Assembly: GCF_018130215.1 (NCBI RefSeq) | Contig: NZ_JAFCKQ010000033.1 | Coordinates: 1 to 64,000 of the forward strand | Length of the DNA stretch: 64,000 bases | Direction: 5' to 3' | Origin: Bradyrhizobium jicamae | GTDB taxonomy: Bacteria > Pseudomonadota > Alphaproteobacteria > Rhizobiales > Xanthobacteraceae | Shown here: piece after piece, positions 16,108 through 24,328 of the stretch | How the letters are laid out: each line of letters begins with the position of its first letter | Numbering within the stretch: position 1 is the stretch's first letter | Position numbers and translations under genes: made by a program | The notes under the pieces: generated by a model | Databases searched by the model: none | Seen by the model: only the letters and a program-made list of their open reading frames with translations | What the model was told of the DNA's origin: nothing

Positions 16108-17345
16108 TGCGGATGTCCCTCCACAATCGCGGGATGCGCCAGCAGCCATGACGCGACGAGCGCGGCGCAGAGCACCGTGACCGCGCTGGCGAGAAACACC
16201 ACGTTCAGGCTCGCGCCGGTTGCGATCAATCCGAGCGCGGGACTTGCAAGCCCCTGGGCGAGGTCGAGAAAGGCGGTGTAGGCGCCCATGGCCAGGCCGC
16301 GGCTCTGGACCGGCACGCGGCGAACCGCTTCGACGCCGAAGCCGGGATACACCAGCGAGAAGCCGAAGCCGGTAAGCGCAGCGCCAGCCAAAGCCATCTC
16401 GGGCCGCACGGCGAGCCAGATCAGCGCCTGACCGGCGGCTTCGACCAGCGCGAACACCAGCGCGACCCTGGCGCCGCCGATCGCATCGGCGAGATGGCTG
16501 AGGACCAGTCGCGCCAGAATGAAAGCCAGGGCATAGGCCGTGTAGGCCAGCCAGCCATTGGGCCAGCCCCGGCCCGCAAACAGCAACGCGACGAACGTGG
16601 TCACGGCGCCGAAGCCGACGCTGCCGAGCGCCGCGCCGACGCCCGGGACCCAAACCGCGCCGATCACCCTGGCGAACGAGACGCGGGCATGCGGCGCCGG
16701 GGCGACCGGAGGCAGTGTCGCTACCAGCAGCAGTGCCACGAGCGGCGCCACCGCGGTTACGCATGCGATCGCCGCAAAGCCGTACGCCCCGTAGAGCGCG
16801 GAGCCGGCCGGCGCGCCGATCGCGAAGGCCGCGAACATCGCCGACCCGACCCATGCGATGACCTTGCCGGTGCTTCCCGTATCGACCAGCGCCAGTCCCC
16901 AGCTCACGGCCGCGGTGATGATGAAGCTCTCGGCAGCGCCTAACACCCCTCGCCCCAGCAGCAGAATGGCGACCGACGTCAACGGCGCGCCGCCGACACC
17001 GAGCGACAACAGATAGAAGAGCCCGGCGATCGCCGCTGCCAACAGCCCGACGACCACGCCGTGCTTCGCTCCGCTGCCGTCGGAATAGTGGCCGGCCCAT
17101 GGCCGCGAGATCAGTGACGCTGCGAACTGGCTGCCGGCGACCAGGCCGACGACGACCGTGCCGAAACCCAATCCGTCGTGCACGTGGAGCGGGAGCACCG
17201 GCATCGCGATGCCGATGACGAGAAAGGCCGTGAACACCACCGCCATGATCGGCAGCAGCGTCGCCACGACGCGCGGCGCCGCGATAATGCTGCTGCTTGC
17301 GGTTTGAATCGTCATTGCTGCGGTCCGCTCCCGAGATGCCGTCAT
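16104..17345 (-). CDS. MFS transporter (arabinose efflux permease-like)
   Basis: The 413-residue protein has about 12 hydrophobic segments and the MFS loop signature after helix 2 (SRPWAGHYSDGSGAKHGV). It resembles the YhhS/YfcJ-type drug or sugar efflux group. Cargo unknown. The start may be ATG 17345 or the internal ATG 17315 (MTIQTASSS), which fits the family length better. It forms a two-gene operon with the downstream CMD gene and faces a divergent LysR gene across 81 bases. Confidence 0.88.
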   Translation of the reverse strand: MTASRERTAAMTIQTASSSIIAAPRVVATLLPIMAVVFTAFLVIGIAMPVLPLHVHDGLGFGTVVVGLVAGSQFAASLISRPWAGHYSDGSGAKHGVVVGLLAAAIAGLFYLLSLGVGGAPLTSVAILLLGRGVLGAAESFIITAAVSWGLALVDTGSTGKVIAWVGSAMFAAFAIGAPAGSALYGAYGFAAIACVTAVAPLVALLLVATLPPVAPAPHARVSFARVIGAVWVPGVGAALGSVGFGAVTTFVALLFAGRGWPNGWLAYTAYALAFILARLVLSHLADAIGGARVALVFALVEAAGQALIWLAVRPEMALAGAALTGFGFSLVYPGFGVEAVRRVPVQSRGLAMGAYTAFLDLAQGLASPALGLIATGASLNVVFLASAVTVLCAALVASWLLAHPAIVEGHPQ

Positions 17346-17388
17346 CCTGTCGGGGCAAACCTAGGGCTTCCGGTCCCTGCCGATTAGG

Positions 17389-17426
17389 TGATAAAAACTA
17401 ACAGTGGTTATTAGACAGGCTTATCA
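17389..17426. promoter_or_regulatory. Nested inverted repeats in the LysR/MFS intergenic region
   Basis: TGATAA (17389-17394) and TTATCA (17421-17426) are perfect complements and enclose a second pair, CTAA (17398-17401) and TTAG (17411-17414). The right outer arm touches the LysR start codon. LysR-type regulators bind dyad sites of this kind between divergent genes, so this is a candidate operator for autoregulation and control of the MFS-CMD operon (inference). No clear Shine-Dalgarno sequence precedes the LysR ATG. Confidence 0.5.
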
Positions 17427-18341
17427 ATGAAGCGAGACGACGCGAGCGATCTCCTCGCCTTCCTGGCCGTGGCACGGGAGCGCAGTTTCACGCGGGCAGC
17501 CGCCAGACTCGGGATGACGCAGTCCGCGCTGAGCCAGATCATCCGCAGCCTGGAGGAACGGATGGGCGTTCGGCTCCTGAACCGGACCACCCGCAGCGTG
17601 ACGCCGACGCAAGCCGGGGAACGGCTGTTCCTGAACATCGGCCCGAAATTCGACGAGATGGATCTCGAGCTGGCAGCCTTGAGCGAACTGCGGGAAAGAC
17701 CGGCGGGCACCATCCGCATCACGGCGACCGAATATGCCGTGCAATCCATCCTGATGCCGGCACTCGGCAGGATCCTGCCGAAATACCCTGACATCAAGGT
17801 GGAGGCGTTCATCGACTATGGGCTGACCAACATCGTTGCCGCGCAATACGATGCGGGGATCCGACCCGGCGAAATGGTTGCAAGGGACATGATCGCCGTG
17901 AGGGTCGGGCCGGATCTGCGCATGGCCGTCGTCGGCGCGCCCTCCTACTTCGAGCATCACAAGAAGCCGCGGACGCCCCAGGATTTGACCGAACACAATT
18001 GCATCAACCTGCGGCTGCCCACTCATGGCGGCAGCCTGTACGCATGGGAATTCGAGAAGAACGGCCGTGACATCCACGTCCGTGTCGACGGACAGCTGGT
18101 CTTCAACGGCGCCGGCGCGCTGCTCGATGCCGCGCTCATGGGCTTCGGCCTCGCCTATCTCACCGAAGCTCACGTGCAGCCCTACATCTCGCAAGGCCGG
18201 CTGGTGCGCGTGTTGTCGGATTGGTGCGGACCGTTCTCGGGCTATCACCTCTATTATCCAAGCCGCCGCCAGCCCTCGCCGGCCTTCTCGCTCCTGGTGG
18301 ACGCGCTTCGATACAGGGGCCGATCGGCACTCAAGGCCTGA
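17427..18341 (+). CDS. LysR family transcriptional regulator
   Basis: The 304-residue protein has a winged helix-turn-helix in residues 1-60 (FLAVARERSFTRAAARLGMTQSALSQIIRSLEERMGVRLLNRTTRSV, here split for reading: the recognition region is TQSALSQIIRSLE). The rest is a substrate-binding domain of the usual LysR length. It resembles regulators of the AaeR/PgrR-like subgroup. It is divergent from the MFS-CMD operon and probably controls it. The inducer is unknown. Confidence 0.9.
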   Translation: MKRDDASDLLAFLAVARERSFTRAAARLGMTQSALSQIIRSLEERMGVRLLNRTTRSVTPTQAGERLFLNIGPKFDEMDLELAALSELRERPAGTIRITATEYAVQSILMPALGRILPKYPDIKVEAFIDYGLTNIVAAQYDAGIRPGEMVARDMIAVRVGPDLRMAVVGAPSYFEHHKKPRTPQDLTEHNCINLRLPTHGGSLYAWEFEKNGRDIHVRVDGQLVFNGAGALLDAALMGFGLAYLTEAHVQPYISQGRLVRVLSDWCGPFSGYHLYYPSRRQPSPAFSLLVDALRYRGRSALKA

Positions 18342-18464
18342 ACAGCTCTCCGGGTGATGTGCCTCACTAAACTGCTACCGGCGCCGCAATGGCGACCGGC
18401 CTAAATCTATGGTAGTGCACATCCGCGGTCGGAACTGAACGGCGAACCGTGATAGGGCAGGAAA

Positions 18465-20651
18465 ATGCACTCCAACGATAGCAGCCGGCTGACCCGCCGG
18501 GCCATCCTGAGCGGGGTCGCATCCGGCGCGCTGCTGGTTGCCGATCGGGCGCTCGGCCAGGCGGTGACCGGCCTCACCGCCGGCAACGGCAATCTGCCAT
18601 CGGCCCCGAGCGACGACACCGTGGACATCCTTCATGGCGTCAGCATTCCCGATCCGTATCGCCCGCTTGAGGATTCCACGCGGGCCGACGTGAAGGCCTG
18701 GATCGAAGCCCAGGATATCCGCACGCGCGACCTGATCGACGCCATGCCGATCCGAAAGCAGCTTCACGATTTCGCGAACGCGGCGCTGGACTATCCGCGG
18801 AGCTCGATCCCGGCGCGATTTGGCCGGCGTCACTTCACGTTCTTCACCGAAGGCCTCGACAATCAGCGCAGCGTCGGCGTTCAGGAGCATCCGGACGGCC
18901 CGAGAAAGACGCTGATCGACGCGAGCACCTTGTCCTCAGATGGAACGGTGGCCATCCTGTCGTTCTTCCCCGACCGGTTCGGCACCAAGGTCGCCTACCT
19001 CGTGGCAGAGGCCGGAAGCGATCGGGAGACGATGCACATCCGTGACGTCGAGACCGGCAAGGACCTGCCCGACGCGCTCGCCTGGTGCAAGCATACGACC
19101 GTTGCGTGGTCCCGCGACGGGCGCAGTTTCTACTATTCGCGCTACCCTGCCGACAGCGATCCCGCCGACTGGTACCGCCGCAGCCAGATTGTGTGCCTGC
19201 ATCGGCTTGGCGAACCACAATCGGCCGACCGGGTGATCTTTCGGCGGACGGAGGCGCGCGACTTCTATTTCCAGGTCATGTCATCGATGGATGCCGATCT
19301 GTTGAAGATCGTCGCGAGAGTCGGAACATCCGAAAAGGCCGGCTACTTCGTCGCGCCCCTGCACGATGCCTCGCAGATCGACGAGATCTTTCCGATCGGT
19401 TCAGCGGGCTTCTATCCGATCGCGAATGTCGGTCCGACGCATTATGCGATCACCAATCTCGACGCGCCGAAATGGCGGCTGGTGCGTATCGACCAGTCCG
19501 ATCCAAAGCCGGACCGATGGCACACCGTGATTGCGGAAAGCGAGGCTCCGCTGAATTTCGCTGCGGTGTTCGACAGCAAATTGGTGGTCAAGCACTATCA
19601 AGACGTCAATCAGCGCATCGCCATTCATGATCTGAGCGGCAAGCACCTGTCGACGATCGATCTCGGCGGCCTCGAAAGCGTGGCGTTCGGGCGACATTTC
19701 AGGGGCGATGACCATCTGCTGCTCGAGGTCAACGACTACAAACGGTCGAGCCGGATCGAGTGGCTGGACCTGGAGACCGCGAAGCCGACCCTGTTTCGTC
19801 CATCGGCGGCGAAATACGACCTTGCCGATGTCGTGGTTGAGCAGACCTTCGTGACCAGCAAGGATGGCGCCCGAATCCCGATGACTTTGATCCATCGGCC
19901 GGATATCCCACGCGACGGCAGCAATCGCACGCTGCTCTACGCCTATGGCGGCTTCGGTATCTCGTTGTGGCCCTATTACAGCGACAAGATCGCGGCCTGG
20001 GTCCGGATGGGCGGCGTCTACGCCCTTGCCTCGATACGTGGCGGTGGCGAATACGGTCAGCCATGGCATGACGAAGGCCGACGCACGCATAAGCAGACGT
20101 CGTTCGACGATTTCATCGCATCGGCGGAATGGCTGCTCGCCAACGGCTACACCCGCCCGGACAGATTGGGCATCAATGGCGCGAGCAATGGCGGCCTGCT
20201 GGTTCTGGCAACGATGCTGCAACGGCCCGAGCTGTTCGGAGCCGTCGTCTCCGAGGTTCCCGTCACGGACATGTTGCGGTTCACGAAATTCACATTCGGC
20301 GTCAACTGGGTTCCCGAATACGGCAATCCTGAAGCCGGCGAAGCCGACTTCAGGACGCTGTTCGCCTATTCGCCGCTGCACAACATCCGCAAGGGAGTGA
20401 AGTATCCGCCGCTTCTGGTTCTGACCGCAGATAGCGACGACCGCGTTGCGCCGGCGCATTCATACAAGTTCGTCGCAAGTTTGCAGGCGTTGTCTCCAGA
20501 AAGCACCGTCTACCTGGGCGTCGAGCGGCGCGCGGGACACTCCGCCGGCAATTCACTGAGCAAATCGGTCAATCGCGAATGCGACGCGCTCGCCTTCCTG
20601 ACCGACAAGCTTGGCGGCGAGGTGCGGGAATTGCCGAAGATCAGCGGTTAG
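18465..20651 (+). CDS. Tat-exported S9A prolyl oligopeptidase family protein
   Basis: The 728-residue protein carries a twin-arginine signal (RLTRRAILSG, hydrophobic to LGQA near residue 31). An N-terminal beta-propeller domain (about 40-440) starts with the DPYRPLEDSTRADVKAWIEAQ region typical of the family. The C-terminal alpha/beta hydrolase domain has Ser574 in NGASNGG, an Asp in DSDDRV (about 656-661) and His692 in RAGHSAGN. This is the full catalytic triad, so it should be an active peptidase or esterase. The ATG at 18465 is supported by GGCAGGA six bases upstream. It is followed by convergent genes. Confidence 0.9.
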   Translation: MHSNDSSRLTRRAILSGVASGALLVADRALGQAVTGLTAGNGNLPSAPSDDTVDILHGVSIPDPYRPLEDSTRADVKAWIEAQDIRTRDLIDAMPIRKQLHDFANAALDYPRSSIPARFGRRHFTFFTEGLDNQRSVGVQEHPDGPRKTLIDASTLSSDGTVAILSFFPDRFGTKVAYLVAEAGSDRETMHIRDVETGKDLPDALAWCKHTTVAWSRDGRSFYYSRYPADSDPADWYRRSQIVCLHRLGEPQSADRVIFRRTEARDFYFQVMSSMDADLLKIVARVGTSEKAGYFVAPLHDASQIDEIFPIGSAGFYPIANVGPTHYAITNLDAPKWRLVRIDQSDPKPDRWHTVIAESEAPLNFAAVFDSKLVVKHYQDVNQRIAIHDLSGKHLSTIDLGGLESVAFGRHFRGDDHLLLEVNDYKRSSRIEWLDLETAKPTLFRPSAAKYDLADVVVEQTFVTSKDGARIPMTLIHRPDIPRDGSNRTLLYAYGGFGISLWPYYSDKIAAWVRMGGVYALASIRGGGEYGQPWHDEGRRTHKQTSFDDFIASAEWLLANGYTRPDRLGINGASNGGLLVLATMLQRPELFGAVVSEVPVTDMLRFTKFTFGVNWVPEYGNPEAGEADFRTLFAYSPLHNIRKGVKYPPLLVLTADSDDRVAPAHSYKFVASLQALSPESTVYLGVERRAGHSAGNSLSKSVNRECDALAFLTDKLGGEVRELPKISG

Positions 20652-20690
20652 AGGGTTTTCGCGCTATCCCTGGTGTAGCCGCGCGCTTGC

Positions 20691-21662
20691 TCAAAGCCTG
20701 AACAGCTTCTCCGCATTGCCATGCGCGATCAGCGCACGATCGGCGGCGGAGACCGGAATCTGGTCGAGGAACGCGCGGGCTTTTTCCATCGAGCCATAGG
20801 GATAGTCGGCCGAGAACATGATGCGGCCGACCCCGATCTCGAGCAGCAGATCGAGGAACGTCGCCGGAAAATTGAAGCCGGCGAAGGTGTAGTGCAGATT
20901 GTCGCGCAGATAGGCGCTGACCGGGCGCTGGAGCCGCGTCAGCTCGACCGGCATCACGTCGACGCGCTGCATGAAGAACGGCAGCCCCTCGCCCATGTGG
21001 CCGATCACGATCTGAAGTTTCGGGAAGCGGTCGAACACGCCGCCCAGCACCATGCGCAGCACATGCACCGCGGTCTCGATGTGCCAGCCGAAACCCGGGC
21101 CCGCCAGCATCTCGGTGACGAGTGGGGCAAAGCCGCCGAACGAGGCTTCGATCACCGGTTTGGGCGGCCTGGTCGGATGCAGGTAGATCGGCGCGCCGAG
21201 CGCTTCGGCGGCCTCCAGCACCGGCCAGAAGAATCTGTCGTCGAGATAGCGGCCACGCTGATGGCCATTGATGACGGCGCCGGCGAAGCGCTGGTGGCTG
21301 AAGCGGCGCTCGAGCTCCTGCGCCGCCTGATCCGGCGTCGCAATCGGCAGCGCGGCGAAGCCGGACAAGCGCGTCGGATGCCTTGTGATCGCCTCGGCCA
21401 GCGCATCATTGGTGTCGCGCGCGAGCGCCGCCGCATCAGTAGCGTCCAGCTGCTCGACACCGGGCGCCGTCAGCGAGAGCACCTGCATGTCGATCCCGGC
21501 CGCGTCCATCTGGGCGATCCGGCCCTCGCCGAGGTCGCACAAATCGCGCATCAGCCGCTCGGCGCGGCCGCCGACCTGGCGCGCCTGCTCCCTGAGGTCG
21601 TGGCCCGGACCACCGAGAAAACCCGGCGTCGCGAAATGCTCTTCAAGCGTGATGGTGCGCAT
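20691..21662 (-). CDS. Amidohydrolase family protein, resorcylate-decarboxylase-like
   Basis: The 323-residue protein is a TIM-barrel metal enzyme. The N-terminal ITLEEHFATP (Glu-Glu-His) is characteristic of the gamma-resorcylate / 2,3-dihydroxybenzoate decarboxylase branch rather than of classical HxH amidohydrolases. Other ligands are likely in IYLHPTRPP, IVIGHMGEG and MFSADYPYGSM. It could be a nonoxidative decarboxylase of an aromatic acid or a hydrolase (inference). The start ATG 21662 is chosen because the frame upstream is antisense to nothing conserved and shows no family sequence. It lies 98 bases after the serine hydrolase gene. Confidence 0.85.
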   Translation of the reverse strand: MRTITLEEHFATPGFLGGPGHDLREQARQVGGRAERLMRDLCDLGEGRIAQMDAAGIDMQVLSLTAPGVEQLDATDAAALARDTNDALAEAITRHPTRLSGFAALPIATPDQAAQELERRFSHQRFAGAVINGHQRGRYLDDRFFWPVLEAAEALGAPIYLHPTRPPKPVIEASFGGFAPLVTEMLAGPGFGWHIETAVHVLRMVLGGVFDRFPKLQIVIGHMGEGLPFFMQRVDVMPVELTRLQRPVSAYLRDNLHYTFAGFNFPATFLDLLLEIGVGRIMFSADYPYGSMEKARAFLDQIPVSAADRALIAHGNAEKLFRL

Positions 21663-21760
21663 GGACCTGATGCTCCGCTGCCGGCCGATGGCGGCTTGTC
21701 GCCATGCCGCAGAGTCTTGCGGCGAATGGTGGCGAATTTCGGAGCCGGAATGCCGGACGA

Positions 21761-22843
21761 TCAGCTGAGGAAGCTGGGCAACACGACATCCGAAAGAACT
21801 GTCGTGCTCACGCGGGACTGCTCCTGTCCCGGCTTGCCGTAATTGCCGCAGTTGATCGCGCCGACGAGGTCGAGCCCGGGAATGACGTACAGGCGCTGGC
21901 CGCCCCAGCCGATCCCGCCGATCCAGTGCTGCTGACGCGGCGGCTGACCGTCGCCCATGTACCAGTGATAGCCATAGCTGCGGTTTGGATCGATCGTGAC
22001 CACAGGCGTGGTCACGCGCTTGACCCAATCGGACGGCACGATTTCCCTGCCGTTCCACTTGCCGCCGGCCTGCACCAGCTGGCCGACCTTCAGGAGATCG
22101 CGCGGCAACAGGCGCAGTCCCGACGCCGTGTGTGGCTCTCCGTCGTGGCCTGTCGTCCATTCGGCCGGACCGAAGCCCATGGGATCGAACAGAACGCGGC
22201 GGCAATAATTCAGCAGCGGTTCGCCCGTGCCCCTGGCAATCAGATGGCCGAGCAGCGCGGTCGCGCCGCCGCAATAGGTCCATTTCGCACCGGGCTCGCC
22301 AACGATCGGCCGTTCGAGGATGAAACGGAAACGGTCCGGTGCCGCCTCCATCGCATTCTCGCTGTTGCGCAGATCGCCATAGGGGATCGTCAACTCGTCC
22401 CATTCAAGGCCGAGCGTCATGCTGAGCACATGATGCAGCGTGATCCTGTCGCGACCGGCTTGCCCGGCGAGATCGGCGTATTCGGGGAATTGCTCGTAGA
22501 GTTTCGCTTCGGGCGCCGGCACCTTGCCGGCGGCAAGCGCAATGCCATAAGCCAGTCCGACGACGCTCTTGGAGACCGAGCGCAGATCGTGAAGCACGTC
22601 GGGCGCAAAGACCACCGTGCCGAGCGGCCGCCCCCAGATCTGGTCCTCGCCCCGGCCATAGTACTCAAACACGGTATTGCCGCCCTGGCTGACGAGCAGT
22701 GCATGCAGTCCGCTGACCTTGCCGGTCTCGAGCGATCGGGACAGCCGCTCGCCGATGTCCTCATTCATGGTTCGAGCGAAGCCAGGGCGCGCTGCGGCCG
22801 CAGCCGCAATCGCGAGGAAGTTTCGGCGGCTGAACTGTTTCAT
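21761..22843 (-). CDS. Tat-exported serine hydrolase, beta-lactamase class C fold
   Basis: The 360-residue protein has a twin-arginine signal (SRRNFLAIAAAAAA). The penicillin-binding-protein/class C fold is shown by the S-x-x-K motif Ser89-Val-Ser-Lys92, a tyrosine motif at Tyr190 (TYCGG), and a glycine-rich strand WIGGIGWGGQR near residue 310 replacing the KTG box. Such proteins are usually esterases or peptidases, not true beta-lactamases. It is the first gene of a likely pair with the TIM-barrel enzyme downstream. Confidence 0.87.
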   Translation of the reverse strand: MKQFSRRNFLAIAAAAAARPGFARTMNEDIGERLSRSLETGKVSGLHALLVSQGGNTVFEYYGRGEDQIWGRPLGTVVFAPDVLHDLRSVSKSVVGLAYGIALAAGKVPAPEAKLYEQFPEYADLAGQAGRDRITLHHVLSMTLGLEWDELTIPYGDLRNSENAMEAAPDRFRFILERPIVGEPGAKWTYCGGATALLGHLIARGTGEPLLNYCRRVLFDPMGFGPAEWTTGHDGEPHTASGLRLLPRDLLKVGQLVQAGGKWNGREIVPSDWVKRVTTPVVTIDPNRSYGYHWYMGDGQPPRQQHWIGGIGWGGQRLYVIPGLDLVGAINCGNYGKPGQEQSRVSTTVLSDVVLPSFLS

Positions 22844-22940
22844 TGGGACCTCGCTCGTCTCGTGGTTGGTGCAGGATCGTGAATAGGATGGCGCTCACGC
22901 AAATCATCCTGCGCTCGTCTGCCTGGGTCCGAAATCCTGG

Positions 22941-24158
22941 TCACGGTTTCTGGTAGATCACGTGACCGGCTCGGATGGTGGTGCTCACTTTTGCGAGATT
23001 GCGGACGTCGCTCAAGGGATCGCCGTCGAGCACCACCAGATCCGCGTCGAAGCCCTGCTCGACCCGACCCTTCTTCGCAGCCTTGAAATACTGCGCCGGA
23101 TTCGATGTCAGTGACGCCAGCACCTGACGCTCGGACAGCGCGCGATGCATCAGCTCGTATTCGAGCGTGGTGTCATAGAGCTTGATGAAGCCGACATCGG
23201 TGCCGAACAGGATCGGCCCGCCATTCTCCGAAAACTGCTTGAGCTCGTTGACGGCCGCGGCAACAAGGCGGTTCGTCACGTCGGGAATGAGAACGACGGT
23301 CGTGTAGAGCGACAGGGTCGGAATCAATGCCGTTCCCTGCGCCTTGAGCCGCGCCAGTTGCTCCGTCGTGTAGCCGCCTTCGGTCGGGTTGCTGTGTGCG
23401 AGGATATCGACGCCGGCGGCGATCACCGTGTCGACGCCGACCTGGTTTTGCGGGTGGGCAAACACCGGCTTGGCCGCCGCATGCGCCACGTCGACGGCCG
23501 CCCTGGCGATGGCGGGATCCATATTGACGACCGGCTTGCCGCCCTTGTAGACGCCGGTGAACAACTTCACACCGTCGAGATTGAGGGCCATGTAGCCGCG
23601 CGCCAGTTGCGTGGCCTCGTCAGGCGTGGTCGCCTCGGGCAACTGCATCGCGGCCGGCAGATAGGCGGGATGGCCGTCCTTCGGGAAGATGCTGCCGGCC
23701 ATCAAGATCCTGGGGCCGGCAACTTCGCCCGCAGCGATGCGCTTGCGCAGCGGCAGCGTGTCCTGCGGATCCGAGCCGAGGTCCCAGACGGTGGTGAACC
23801 CCCACCGCGTCAGCATCTCCTGCATGTGCCCGGTCAGCGGCGCAGCCGGCGCCGTGGCGGCGTTGTGCCACGCCCCTTCCGTGAAGTGCACATGACTGTT
23901 CCAGAACCCGGCGACGACGGTCTTGCCGCTGCAATCGATGACGCGGGCATCGGCCGGCACATTGACGTCGCCGGATTTGCCGACCGCGCTGATGACACCA
24001 TCCGTCATCACGATCACGGCATCCGGCAGCAGCGCGGCGTCGGGCGATGCATAGAGGCTGCCTCCGCGCAGCACGATCGTTTCGGCGTCTGCGCTGGCCG
24101 CGGCAGCCGTGCCGAGCAGCCCGAGGAGAAGCGCAGTACGGAGCCAGGTCCCGGTCAT
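22941..24158 (-). CDS. Exported amidohydrolase, imidazolonepropionase-like
   Basis: The 405-residue protein has a signal peptide (ALLLGLLGTAAAASADA). Metal-binding motifs are HVHF (in VAGFWNSHVHFTEG, near residue 90), HPQNQ, LAHSNP and GTDVGF. The C-terminal DADLVVLDGDPLSDVRNL is the usual composite-barrel ending. It belongs to the imidazolonepropionase-related amidohydrolases that include prolidase-like and carboxypeptidase-like enzymes. Substrate unknown, but export and the neighbouring exported peptidase suggest hydrolysis of peptides or amides in the periplasm (inference). Confidence 0.87.
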   Translation of the reverse strand: MTGTWLRTALLLGLLGTAAAASADAETIVLRGGSLYASPDAALLPDAVIVMTDGVISAVGKSGDVNVPADARVIDCSGKTVVAGFWNSHVHFTEGAWHNAATAPAAPLTGHMQEMLTRWGFTTVWDLGSDPQDTLPLRKRIAAGEVAGPRILMAGSIFPKDGHPAYLPAAMQLPEATTPDEATQLARGYMALNLDGVKLFTGVYKGGKPVVNMDPAIARAAVDVAHAAAKPVFAHPQNQVGVDTVIAAGVDILAHSNPTEGGYTTEQLARLKAQGTALIPTLSLYTTVVLIPDVTNRLVAAAVNELKQFSENGGPILFGTDVGFIKLYDTTLEYELMHRALSERQVLASLTSNPAQYFKAAKKGRVEQGFDADLVVLDGDPLSDVRNLAKVSTTIRAGHVIYQKP

Positions 24159-24274
24159 GGACAGCCTCTTCGATCAGGTGTGACGCCGGAAACGGGCCGG
24201 CGCGCGGCACCATAATTGCCGCGCGCGACACCGCTTTGATCGTTGTTGCTGTGGCCGGGCCTAATTCGGCATCA

Positions 24275-24314
24275 CGTTCACGCGAACCGGTATCCACTTC
24301 GCTGGAAGACGCTC
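24275..24314. repeat. Dispersed repeat, copy 2
   Basis: TTCACGCGAACCGGTATCC followed by ACTTCGCTGGAAGACGCTC. It matches 6793-6830 except for two single-base changes. It lies in the 170-base gap between the RluA gene end and the upstream amidohydrolase start. Confidence 0.7.
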
Positions 24315-24328
24315 TGCGCGCCGTCCGG

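Noticed and set aside
15322..17358. A continuous 678-codon frame that seemed to fuse the MFS region to the CMD protein
   Set aside because: In the MFS part this frame is out of phase and Arg/Gly-rich; the true MFS frame is separate, and the CMD protein starts with its own signal peptide at 16107.
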